Positions 14,801-25,427 of a DNA stretch of 64,000 bases are shown here, one piece after another. The notes beneath the pieces are model-generated. The model was given only the letters and a program-made list of their open reading frames with translations. It had not been told where the DNA came from and did not search any database. Every line of letters starts with the position of its first letter. Position 1 is the stretch's first letter. Source of the DNA: Sarcocystis neurona. Its lineage: Eukaryota; Apicomplexa; Conoidasida; Eucoccidiorida; Sarcocystidae. The DNA lies in contig KL647310.1 of assembly GCA_000727475.1 (NCBI GenBank), forward strand, positions 2,057,631-2,121,630. Direction: 5' to 3'. Both the position numbers and the translations under genes were made by a program.

Positions 14801-15952
14801 ATACAGAGAAACAGAAGGAAAACGGGTAGAGATATACACCTGCATGCCTACGCTACAACATATATATATATATATATGCGTATATATGAATATATGCTCG
14901 TAGACAAACCTAACATACACATATATATGTATGGCCAGGTGTAAGTACACACAGACATATGGCCAGAAGTCCCTCTCTCTAAATATGTATATATATATAT
15001 ATATAGCGAGAAAGAGAACTGTAGACGTATATATATTTGGTTAAGTAGATACTTCCCTCTGGTCAAAAAAGTATGTATAAATGCAGGTGTACACATAGAA
15101 CTTTATATATAGACTTATAGGTGGAAGAATGGCTCTGCGCGTAATCCTATATATACATATATATATGGAAATGGATACACGGCATTGCCTATCTGGCGCA
15201 GAAACCCACGACACGTATCTATGTACATAGACACCACTACACACAAGCCCCGACGCATAAATATATATATATATATATGTATATCACTGTATACATGTAT
15301 GCATAAGTCATATACATATATAGATATATATATGTGTCCAATTGTTTGCATGTATTCATAACCGTGTATTGACGCGCAGAAGAATTTCTAACTAAATCCT
15401 TCTGAACACAAGCAATAAAAGTACTTACACACATACATATACTGGGATTTCTTTCTGCCGAATGGTACGTACATATATATATATATATGTACCTAGATTG
15501 TTGACTGCTGAAGGCTACGTGTACACATACATACATATACACATATATATATATATGTATATATCTAGATTTGTCTTTGCAGAAGGCTAGGTGTACACAT
15601 ATTTATATGTACGTATGTATATATATATATATTTCTTTATACCTAAGATTGTCTCTGGAGACTCCTACATCTGTATATATATACGCTCATGTATACGTAC
15701 ATGTTTCTCTGCAGGTACCTATACGTACGTATATTTTTATAAAGATTCTCGACATGCGCACACACACACATATACACACAGAGACCTTTGTGTTTCTTCA
15801 CGCTTGAATTTTTTTTTTTACGTGGGCCACTCCGTCGGTTCCGACGACAAAGTTGCACCGTTATTGACGAAGGCGTCGATTAACGAAGTTTTCCCACTGC
15901 TGCCCGTTCCTAGGAGAGTGACGCGGACGATGGGGAAGGCGTCCGTTGACAT
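618..15952 (-). CDS. Atypical Ras/Rab-like small GTPase, multi-exon
   Basis: This is a P-loop GTP-binding protein; its pathway is unknown. Exons on the minus strand are 15952-15822, 13411-13251, 11694-11593, 9555-9413, one starting at 6802, probably 6171-6139, and a last one starting at 783 or 777. The first four join in consistent phase (2, 1, 1, 0). The first junction rebuilds EPTEWPTLHYR. The start ATG at 15952 lies just before the G1 motif GTGSSGKT (residues 15-22). A normal DxxG is missing; the equivalent stretch reads VEIEDTYDAARTDDGRDI (from about residue 70). RMGMMIVFDV (146-155) is the strand before G4, IFLVGNKY is G4 and KVSAHDGKNVKK is G5. The exact end of the 6802 exon, any exon in the CTG island behind it, and the true 3' end are unresolved. 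From memory, the IEDTY-DGRDI pattern recalls a conserved apicomplexan GTPase family (inference). Very large introns carry repeats. Confidence 0.72.
1197..1522. repeat. Imperfect tandem repeat, about 80 bp x 4
   Basis: Four diverged copies share the core ATTCATACATACCTTACGTC followed by TACGTGGCCACCCATATA. Copies begin near 1197, 1290, 1369 and 1449. The array lies inside the last large intron of the GTPase gene. Confidence 0.7.
2208..3660. repeat. CAG island with 18-bp minisatellite
   Basis: A GC-richer, CAG-dominated island interrupts the TA-rich intron. From about 3412 to 3595 it contains roughly ten near-perfect copies of an 18-bp unit (CCACAGCAGCAGAAGCAG). On the plus strand one frame reads as repeats of ATAAEA; on the minus strand it reads as Leu/Ala runs. 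Because CAG DNA lacks stops in every frame, I treat the long frames here as by-products rather than genes. Confidence 0.8.
3722..6020. other. Non-coding stretch
   Basis: No coding-like segment was found on either strand. The stretch holds TA and GA microsatellites, and two loosely repeated blocks near 4100-4200 and 4260-4360 that share GTAGACAGGT and a following CCTTT. I read it as intron of the GTPase gene. Confidence 0.5.
6225..6735. repeat. CTG island next to GTPase exons
   Basis: CTG/TGC/GCT-rich DNA on the plus strand (CAG on the coding minus strand). It begins directly behind the G4-containing exon that starts at 6802 and ends just before the exon at 6171. If part of it is exonic it would insert an Ala-rich segment between G4 and G5. 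Whether it is exon or intron cannot be decided from sequence alone. Confidence 0.75.
7800..8040. repeat. Diverged tandem repeat, three copies
   Basis: Units begin near 7800, 7872 and 8006. Each carries a variant of TTAGAACATGTATA followed by AACCACACATA and a CGTATA segment. The array is intronic to the GTPase model. Confidence 0.55.
9620..10040. repeat. Long-period repeat, about 180 bp
   Basis: GTGCTAGTACGA occurs near 9657 and 9828, with a related version near 10008. Variants of TTAGACATATGCATCCTT precede the copies near 9802 and 9979. Copies are separated by TA tracts. Intronic to the GTPase model. Confidence 0.5.
12111..12585. repeat. Minisatellite, about 150-163 bp x 3
   Basis: Three copies begin with CGGTGTACRTACACYCGACG at 12111, 12274 and 12423. 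Each contains GGCCACA and GTGTATATACAGCATA. The array sits in the GTPase intron between the exons at 13251 and 11694. It has no TA tract inside and a higher GC content than its flanks. Confidence 0.8.
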
Positions 15953-16798
15953 GTTTTGCAGAGAGGTGAAGAAGGAAAAATAAAAGACCACCGACGGAAA
16001 AAGGAAGAGGAGGACGGGCAAAAGAACTGGAAAAGGGTAACAGAGAAAAGAAAGCCAAGCAGGTCGGTGAGGAGGGAGAGGAGACGAAAATGAGGAAGAG
16101 AACGAAAAAGGAGAAGAGGAAAGGACAGAGGCAAATGTCGGAAGGGAAAATGTAACAAGAAGACACGAAGAGGAGGAGAGGTAGTGGAGGGGAGAGAAGG
16201 AGAGGAAGAGAGGCGAGGAAATCGTCGAGAGAGAGAGAGGAAAGAAGTCGACGACAGCAAGAAAAAAAAAGAAGGGATTGATGCGCATTGAAGAACGACG
16301 GGGGAAGTCGAGTGGACGGGAAGGAGCAGGTGAAACAGTTTGTAAGGCCTGAAAAAAGACTGCCGAGACGTACGGGAAATGGCAGAGCAACGAAGGAAAG
16401 AAACGCTGACAGAGAACGGCAACGGCAACTGAGTGTCAGTTTTTGCAGTGCAGCCGGTGTGTATCTGTTCAGAGCGATGCACCCTGCAAGATAACAGGAT
16501 GCTCGGGAACAGGGAGCGAAAACATGAGAAAGGAAACGAAGTTTGTTCCTGAGATGCGCAGGGCAATATAATGCTGGTGGGACGATGGAAGAAGGGCTAC
16601 GGGAGAAGCTGAAGCAGAACAAATGAGGCGGTTGAACCTCCTGGGAGGTTGGGAGTAGAGCTGAGGCTGAGGCAGAAGAGAACATGCGTACAAGTGGAAT
16701 TCGTATCACAAAGGAGGTGGAGGCACTTTGTAGCGGATGCGCCCGTAGGGAATTAACAAAAAGCGAAGCAACGAAAGAAAGATCGCACTGCTCTGCAG
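15953..16798. promoter_or_regulatory. Divergent intergenic region and GTPase 5' leader
   Basis: The plus strand is strongly purine-rich from about 15960 to 16460, so the GTPase transcript leader on the minus strand would be a long CT-rich tract. No TATA-like element or other defined motif could be assigned. On the other side the first coding-like plus-strand exon begins at 16799, so the two genes look divergently transcribed. Confidence 0.35.
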
Positions 16799-19700
16799 GG
16801 TGCGCAGCAGGTGACGAATTTCAGCACAAAAAGGACTGTTAATCTCGCACGTGATGAACACCTCGTCTCAGAGGAAGTGAACTTTCTTCCTACTGTAAAC
16901 GGAGAAGAACAGGAGAAAAACGCGACGACACACACGTTATGGAACGGAGACGTCATTTTGAGGCTTCACCATATCAAAGCAAGCCACACGAACGGTCGGA
17001 TTACGCATCCTTAACAAAGAGGCATTGCCTGTTATGTAGTACTAGTATCTTAACTTTCCTTTTCCCCTTAACGACGTTCTCAACGCCGTTGTTCGCACGC
17101 GGGTCTAAGCCTGAAAAGCCTTCCTTACCTGCTTCCTCATCTAGTCAACAACACTTCATTTATTCGAGTTATAACCTCTGTTCGTCCCACGTAGTCCAAT
17201 TATCCTTTCTTAAAACTACACTTTCCGTAATGTTCTGCCCAACTGCTACTCTGCAAGTGTGTACGCTCGATACACAGCTCTGCTAGCTACTTCTTTACAT
17301 GCAGTCAAAGACACCGAAGTTCTACTCCGTGGCCATCCGGAGAACGCAGTTCTTTTTCTTATCCTTCTTTGTCCGTTGGGCTAACCTCCACTTGTCGAAA
17401 ACTAATATTGATCTTTTTACGAGCACGCTACTGCTGTCACGACTCAAACTTGAAGCAGACCCCTACGTGGAAACTCGCACAACGTACATGATACTAATCC
17501 ATAACCCATTCAAAAATACGCATCTAATATATATATATATAGACATACACGAGGACGTGTACACTCCACTCATACACACGTGCACCTCTACGTATACTAA
17601 CAGAGATAGATTCAATTCTACGCATCTGTATGTATTTTACACGATACCCACCCGCAGCGCGAAACCGCACGCAACCGCACCTGGTAGGAGGAGGGATACC
17701 TGTCTCACGTAAGTCTACCTTCTTAGCTTCTAACACGTAGGTGTAAGTACATTTGTGTTTCATCACAAAGCCGTCACAAATGAACTTCCGTTGAAACCTA
17801 CACCAGGCCGGTTTACCTCCGTGCTCCTTCATACCTCCTTACTTCTGTAGCACCATCTGTCTTACGGACCCGCAGTCAACTGCAACAACAGCAGCTCAGT
17901 AAGCGTTTCAAAATTTTGGCAGGCGACGCTGCCCTGGTCCACGAGCCCCAGTGCCTCACCGACAAATATAAAGACGTCTCTGTAGCTACAAAGTACACAC
18001 AGTTTTCGACATCTGCACGTATGCAAATTGGTATCTGTCTGTACGTATACGTCTCACACGACACCTAACTGTACACGGGTGTCTATACGTTTCTACGCTC
18101 CGGCAACTGCTAACGGCGTATGGCTGTATATTTACGATAGCGCACGCGCGTAGAGATGAATATAGATACAGAAATAAAATGTATGGCAGAATATTGAGTG
18201 GTATACATTTATTTACAGTAGAGAGAAGTGTGTGTGTGTGTGTGTGTGTACTTTCATACATGTATTCATGTATGCATGTGTGCGTCATTCTCTCGTAGAT
18301 ACGTCGCTCTTTTCTGCGATGGAAAGCGGGATCACTGAATCCGTTTAGTTCCACGTGTACTTCAATCCAGAAAACATAATCGTAACGCGATAGACCTACT
18401 CAGTTTTGTTCTTGCTTCAAGTAGTGGAGCTACGTTTCAACCGTATTCAGGCAAAGTGCCCGTCCGCTATACGCTCGTATCTATGACCTCTTAATACATT
18501 TGGATACGTAGAGCTCTGCCCGCATGTCGTATTATGCATCTGCGTATCGACTGATAGATGCCGCTGCCTGTCAAACCATCCGTCAATTTCCGAATCTACC
18601 GATCTACCCTCAGGTCTGCCTGTCTGTCTCGTTACACAGCTAGATATCTTTCCCTCTATCTCTGCATATCTCTGCTGTATCTGTCTGCTGATGTATCTCT
18701 TTATGCACCTGGTCCATATCTGGAGCTTGACGCACCTCTCCCCTGTACTATTCTGTCCACCGTCCTCTCCATTTTCCCACTTCCGTCCGCGTGTCCATCA
18801 CATATATATATATATATGTATGTTTACATAGAGATGCTACAGCTGGCGCGTCCATCGGAGCATTCGTGAAACCCCCGAGTATGTCGTGGTCCCCTGTATG
18901 CACCCGCACGAGGCCCCGTACGTCGGCAGTACGCTAGCATCATTATCAAATCAATCGTTCTTCTGGTATTTTCGATCTCACATAGAACTGGAAATTCATA
19001 AATTGTACTATTACGCATGTAGGAAATTTTGTTTGCTCGCCCGTTGAATCCCCTGAGTCTTCACAGAGAGGTAGTTCTGTGACGGGTGAGCTGGTCTCGC
19101 ACGCCTGTTACATTTTTTCTTTGTGTGTGTGTGTGTGTGTGTGTGTCCCCGTGTCGTACTACCACAGGGATACTCCCGGTCTTAGTGCCTTGACTCTCAC
19201 GTACCCGTTCTTTGCAAGCCCATTGCCGGTTGCGGTGTGGGCGCGTACACACACATCTCCGTTCTTTGCAAGCCCATTGCCAGTTGCGGTGTGGGCGCGT
19301 ACACACACATCTCCCATGGAAGAGATGTTACGCGCGAGTCGACGAGTACGCGTTACTTGTGTTTGTATTCTCTGCACACAGGGGGACCTACTGCGTAGTT
19401 CCCCACATCGTCGACTCTACAGGCAGTACACGCATATCAGTCTTCTACACGTGTACAGCCTTCCGGCAGACTTCGTGTGTTTGTTAGTTGTTACGCGTTA
19501 TAGAAGGTGTTATCTCCATTTGCTGATGCACGTATTCCCTTTTCTCCATCCTGGGGATTTTGTGATCCTGACGTCCCTGCCCCATTCACCTGCCGGCCTC
19601 TACACGCTGGTGGGCAGCACATACTTGCGGCGGTATGACACGTCGCAGCGCAGGTTCTTTTCTTCTTTCTTTCACACATAAACGCCTCTGGACCGCAAAA

Positions 19701-22419
19701 AAACACCTACGGGCACTCGAATTTTTCTAAACAAGTTTTACACAGCCGTTTAACGCGGTGTGTTTCCGTACCTTTAGCCACTCTTCTGATTGCGTTATAG
19801 AGTGTACACAAGATAAGTTGAGCGCACCGACTCGTTTGAAAGTGCCAAGCCGACATTTTTCCATCGAAACCAACACATTCACGCAAATGATTACTTCAAC
19901 TGCAGTTCTTGTCTTTTACTTTTCTCTTCCCTTATGCAGCCTGCAGGGTGAGTTACAGTCTGTCGCCCGTGTAGGGCACTTAAATCCGCTACTGCCATCG
20001 CCGCAGGAAGTTCACCTAATTCCAGCGTGTTACATGTTTCACCTATGAATTCGTAAATTTGAACGTCTACACGGTGCACATTACTCATACACGTCTAAAA
20101 ACTTCGATGTCGCAAGTAGGTCGTTCGTGTTTTCGTGCTGAATTTGCGGCAACCAGTGTGTGTCTTCACTTGTATTTTTACCCACTACCTTTCCAAAGCA
20201 GTATGGGTCCACTACTTCCCCAGTTCTCTTGTCGCATTAACAGATAAATCCGACATTCAGACGATTGTATGAAAAATTACAGCACTGATCGACGACTATA
20301 TTTTCTTCTTGGAACATCTTCCCATATGCTTGCTATGCTTCTTTCCGTTGAAGGAAACCCTTGTTGGAGCTTTTTACCGTGTCAATATGCAAAAAAATCT
20401 ACGTATTATCTAGTCATATATATAAGTGCACACAGAGGTGTATGTCGACCTGCCCAGGAGGCCTCCAAGAAATATACGTGGACACTCGAGGGGTGTGTTC
20501 GTCCTTTTTGCGACACATTGTATACAATCGTCAAAGTCATCTCTTCTCCCTATGGCCGCTATATCAGATTTCCACTCTCTACCGAAAAAGGAAATATTCC
20601 CGTCAGCTATTGATCCTTCCCTCGTCGTCCTTAACAACTTTGTGTTCTTCAGCGTCTAGCGCATTGCAGATACTTCAGTTTTGTAGCGTAGACTAAAAAT
20701 GGATCTGCTCTAGACAAATAAATATGTTCGCATGTGGATATACTCCCTGTCTACAATACATAGATACACTCACGTGTGTGTAATAGGGTGTTTCCGCCTG
20801 CCTAGACTGCCCCCTGTCAAGGGCCCTCTGCTTCCTGTTTTGGTGTGCATTCCAGAAGTCCCTGCGCGACATTACACCTCGGTTCTCAGTTCGCCTCCGT
20901 CCTCACATTCGAGTGCTCAACCCTTGCATTGATTCTGTGTATTACCTCCTTTCCCCACTATATACGGTTTGCACACTCTATGGAACCACAACCTTTCATT
21001 TTTCCTCGCTGGGCCTTCGATACTCCTGTAATCCTTTCACACCCCGCTAAAAATGCTGCCACCTTGTTTGTTCCCGTCCCACTCACTAAAGTATAATCCT
21101 TCTCTTTTCTCGAGCACATTTAACTGCGCGTGATTGCTCGTATTGTCGCCAGCAGTACGACCGGGGCCTCACGCGTGCACTCGTTCCTGCTCCGTTGCTG
21201 CTGCTGCCGCCCCCCTGCCGCTGCTAGTATTGAGTTTGCTGGCTCTGACCGCATACCTCTTCCAGTTCTACGAGTGATAAAGACATGGATACGCATTAAG
21301 GCTCTCATCAAGTTGTATACGGTGAACCCTTGTTGCTCGTAAAAGGAGCAGAGTTGCAGACGTTATGTAGGGTTTTGCGTTTGTCTTATCGCAGCGCGTT
21401 CTTCCATCGCACTTTCTACTGAGGCAGAGTTGACCCGCCGCTCAATTTCCGACGTGTTCCGAAAACCAACCCGGCTTTCATTTTGACCACCTTCAAGTGA
21501 AGCCCTTCTCGAGAATCGCTGCCAACACTCAACTGCCGACATCCGTCTAGGTGTGTCCGTCCACTTTTACACAAATGTGCAGAACCATATCGAAATATAT
21601 ACAGATACGTACATATAAGGATTGCACGTGTTGATCTCATGTGTGTGCAGAGTTAAGTTGACATATATGCGTAGACCGGTATTTGCAGCATCACCTCTAT
21701 TCTCTACCGCGTACCGCAGCACGAGTGACAGTTGTTCGTTCACAGCCGCTGTTTGTGCTGGCTTTCATATTCCGCATTGCAGTCGGTCCGCGCCCAGTTG
21801 GCGTTGAGGAGGCACAGCGGAACCTTCCTCGCCTACACACACGGCATGTGCATGCTTATTTGATTGAAGCCTATTCAGCCCAAACGGGTGAAGTCCTACA
21901 GTAGATGTTATTTGCTCCTATCAGAGTAGACCTACATATATTTTCTGTGCAGGAGTGCACCGCTTCTGAGTGCAAGTTGCACTTCCAGAGTACCTTTATT
22001 CCCAGGAAGTTCAATATACAACGTATCGGGTACGACGTCTTTCCTTGCAGAAGAAGTTACAGCTGTATACGCGAACAGAGATCTCTACCACAGGAGAAAA
22101 CTTGGCCGGCAGCTACCGAATACGAGATTTTTCCCATTTGGAGACCTACCCCAGTGTAGCTGCTCTAATGTCCATCATCATTGTTCAGCGTTTCCTGCAA
22201 GAGGATCCCGCCCCCTCAACGATTTGTGTCACATTTTCCACCGCCACGCTGAAGGGCTGCCCGCGGGGCCTTTCTCCGTCAAGACGGCGCGTGCACTACA
22301 CAAACACTTCTATGCTGCCTGGAACCGCTCTTAGTAGTCGCGTGACTACGCATATCAACCACAGGAGAATTCCACTGTTGACGACGGCAATGCTTTTCGA
22401 AAGCGGTACTGATGGATAG
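16799..22419 (+). CDS. Multi-exon gene with calpain-like C2L segments (tentative)
   Basis: Coding-like segments flanked by plausible AG acceptors lie at 16799-17011, 17305-17348, 17876-17981, about 18422-18468, 18843-19020, 19382-19480, about 19513-19640, 20026-20115, about 20465-20610 and about 21960-22300. Several resemble the beta-sandwich (C2L, domain III) modules of calpain-family proteins: TPEYVVVPC and SLSNQSFFW near 18870-18960, GTYCVVPHIVDSTGS near 19385, HPGDFVILTSLPHSPAG near 19545, and YEFVNLNVYTVHI near 20045. I could not find a calpain catalytic Cys, His or Asn motif. Adjoining segments do not all agree in intron phase, so exons are missing or some boundaries are wrong. Part of the DNA also has open minus-strand frames (for example 20410-20637). 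Product identity is inference from motif resemblance. Confidence 0.38.
19206..19313. repeat. 54-bp tandem duplication
   Basis: Two copies of a 54-bp unit differ at a single base (GCCGGTTGC versus GCCAGTTGC). The near identity suggests a recent duplication. It lies between coding-like segments of the calpain-like gene. Confidence 0.9.
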
Positions 22420-25400
22420 TATTTTGAGAGAGAGCGCAGGCGCGCGGCGGGGATCGCATATGACAACAAATTCCAACCCCAATATATAGTTCGCTAACGG
22501 AGCAGCGTGCTGCGGAGGTGAGCACGCACTTTATCTACGTCAACGACGGTATGTCCACACACACGTATCTACGAATTCAGACCGCGTTTTTGAAGGAAGT
22601 GTCACAGAAAGATACGCCACATAAACCTGAGTAACTGTTTTTTTTTTCCTCTCGTGTCCCCGACTGTACGACCACCCCCGGCTGTACGCACACCGCAACG
22701 TGAGTTCCTGCAAATACGAAAAACGTCGACTGTCGCTCATTATAGCAACGCAGCCTCAGCAGCAACATGTTGAAGGACAAGTCAGATTGCGCTTCAAGCC
22801 ATATCGCTTCTACCACTAAGTGGTAGACAGCATTCCAAAAAATCTGCGAAATCGTGTGCCCCGCACACACGTGCACATCCCCAGGAGTCCCACTCACACG
22901 CGCATCGTCTAGTGTGCGGCTACGCCTGCTCCCTTTCGCCTCCACTTGTTGTGTCGTCGCACGTGCTGCTGAAACTCCTCCTACCTCAACAGTAACGTAA
23001 CATCAGTCTTTGTCAGTAGTTGCAGTAGTACTGCACAAACTTTTCGCTAAGGATTCTGCCCTGCGGAGTCCGTCGGGAACGAAGCACAGCGAATCGACCT
23101 CTAGCTTTTCTGCTGTTCTGATTCGATGCAGTGGCTGCCGACGCGGAGCTGCATTCTTCGTTGGCACGCACGGCGCAACCCACTGATGACTGCGGGGGGG
23201 AGTCGTTGCTCCCTGTGCGTGCTGCTCCTGCAGCCGGCCCTTCGGCTCCAGCGCCGCTAGGCCACCAGCCCTGCTGCATCTCCCACTACAGCGGCTGCTA
23301 CCGCTTAAGTCCGCTGCACTTGCTATTACTGTAGTTTGCTCTTTCCTTCATTAAAAAATTCGCCGAGGTCACCGATTTTGCACCGCCACCGTTTACTGGA
23401 AGAGCTGCATGAGAGCCGAACGACTCACTCCCCTTCACGTCTTCCCCGGCGGGAGACGCTGCGACGTAAGACCCGCCATAGCAAACAACACCCCTTTTCG
23501 CAAAGACGAAATACGTACGTCTACATCACATGTAGGCACCACACGGAGCTCCCCGTGCACGCGTGCACACATTTGGACCCGGTAAAATATCGGTCTCTCC
23601 ACGCACACTTACACGAGCGGGTTTTGAGGATGTTCCTGCGTCCACAGTTGCACACTTGTGCTTGACAAACAGAGTCCCTTTTGTACATACGAATGAGGGG
23701 ACGTACGCAGCTCGACGTTGAATCGTGGGTGTGCTGCAACCAAAGATGAGTGGAGCGGGGAGTATTCGCAGCGTGTCTTCAGGGGCACTTGAATGTAAGA
23801 AGGAAGATCACCGCGCAAGCTCTTTTTCAGCAGCTCGTGCAGCTGCTGCTGCCGCGGCTCCTGTGTCTCTTTTGCCACCCGTCAGTGCTGCAGCTCACGC
23901 TTCGTCTCTCCATCCTCCCGACTCTCATCCTCCTTCTGCGCGTCCTGCTAGTTCTGCCGTTGCTGCTCATTACTCGAGTTTTGCTGCTGTTACTGTTTCT
24001 CCGTCCCTCCGTTCCACTGGTGCTGCTGTTAGACCTGATCGGGCTGCTGCTGCTGGTACGCTACCTGCTTCATGGTCGTGTCTTGCGGTTTCATCTTTAC
24101 AAACACCCGCTCCTGCACCCAAGACTGGTATGACATCAAGACTTGCCGGTCCACTGTGCATTCCATCGCCTTCCGCGCCTTTCGCTTCGGGAGCTGCTGC
24201 TGCGCCGCCGGTGCTGCCCTTCTGCTGCTGCATCTTCAGTTGCTGCTGCTTCTTCCCGCCCCTAGGGGTTGCTGCTGCTGCGCCACCCAGGAGCCTCCCT
24301 GCTCCCCCTGCTGCTCCCAGTCTTTCTGATGTGACTCGTGCGGCCCTCCCGGAGAAGTAGGCAGTACTTCCCATGCAAATCTGTTAACATGTTTGTATAC
24401 ATGCAAAACAAAGAGGTGAATTCATATTTAAATGTACATGCATATGTGTATCCGTACGAAGTGGCAGTGCACAGCCGCAGTGAATGTACGTGTAACAACA
24501 GACAGATGAATTCATACTTACATGTGCGTACGTACGTGTAAGTAGCAGTGAACGGCGGCGGTGGCATCAGATCCACGAATTGTTTTGAACGTGATTGATT
24601 TCGTTGTCCCCGCGGGTCATCTGTTTCTACTGCTCTTCGTACTGCGCTTGCTGCCACTGCAGCCTCCTCCTCTCCTGCTGCTGCACAGGCTGCATGCCAT
24701 GGCTTCTCAAGTGCTGCCCCTTTTGCTGCAGTAGAGCAGCAGCTGCAATCTTTAGCGCCGCAGCAGTATTACTTCACGAGGAATAGGGCAGTCAAATGCA
24801 ACAACAACGGTAGCTGCCGCTGTCCTCTCTCGAGCACCAGCAGCGACAGCGTCTAGGCGAACAGCAGCATCACTCGGAGGAGCGGCCGTGGCGGCGGCCG
24901 CAGCACCATTGACAGGGAACCGGCAGAGCAGGGACGGCGGCAGCACCAGCAGCAGCAGTTGCAGCAGCAACAAAGATACATTTAAGCTGTAGAAGTAGCC
25001 GCAACAGACGCAGCAGCAACATTTTCCTTGATCACAGGTGCAAATGCAGCAACAGCAGCAGGAGCAGCAGCAACAGCGAGAAGAGCAGCAGCAACAGCAG
25101 AAGGAGCAGCAGGAGTTGCGCGCGGGCAACCAGCAGTAGGGACCGCACCAGCTGCATCCGAAGAGAACCAACGCGCCTTAGTCGCAACACCGGCAGCACC
25201 AGCAGCACCCCACGCGTGATTTTCAGGAGCAGCAGCCAACGCATTCACAAGCGCGGCAGCAGCAGCGCTGGCAGGATGCACAGCGGCAGCAACCACCTTG
25301 GCGAGGACAGGAAACTCCCCACCAGCAGCAGCACGTATGCACCAGCAGCAGGAATTATGCACCAGCAGCTGAAGGAAAATAAGGTTCAGGAAGAGGAGCA

Positions 25401-25427
25401 GCAGGAACTGTACGTGTAGCAGCAGCG
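22420..25427. other. Inter-gene region with CTG and CAG islands
   Basis: From 22420 to 23700 I see no convincing exon; a minus-strand frame near 22600-22945 is open but unassigned. At 23746 an ATG opens a frame beginning MSGAGSIRSVSSGALE that runs into Ala/Pro-rich CTG DNA and stops at 24360; it could be a first exon of the downstream hydrolase. CTG DNA (23830-24330, 24645-24770) then gives way to CAG DNA (24790-25420). The change of repeat strand lies near 24780. Confidence 0.45.

Larger units (their letters stand above)
1..15800. repeat. TA-rich microsatellite field
   Basis: Alternating TA tracts, usually framed by ACATATAT on one side and ATATGTAT on the other, occur dozens of times here, for example near 550-575, 5570-5580, 7083-7100, 8175-8200, 11305-11330 and 13180-13192. 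They are mixed with GAGA tracts (near 7487-7501 and 10810-10865). Nearly all lie in what I read as introns of the minus-strand GTPase gene. Positions 1-617 hold nothing else that I can support. The same tracts reappear sparsely after 38.9 kb and are almost absent from 16 to 30.5 kb. Confidence 0.85.

Noticed and set aside
15861..16709. 282-codon minus-strand Ser/Phe/Leu-rich frame upstream of the GTPase
   Set aside because: Low-complexity CT-rich DNA; it is out of frame with, and overlaps, the GTPase start, and is better read as transcript leader.
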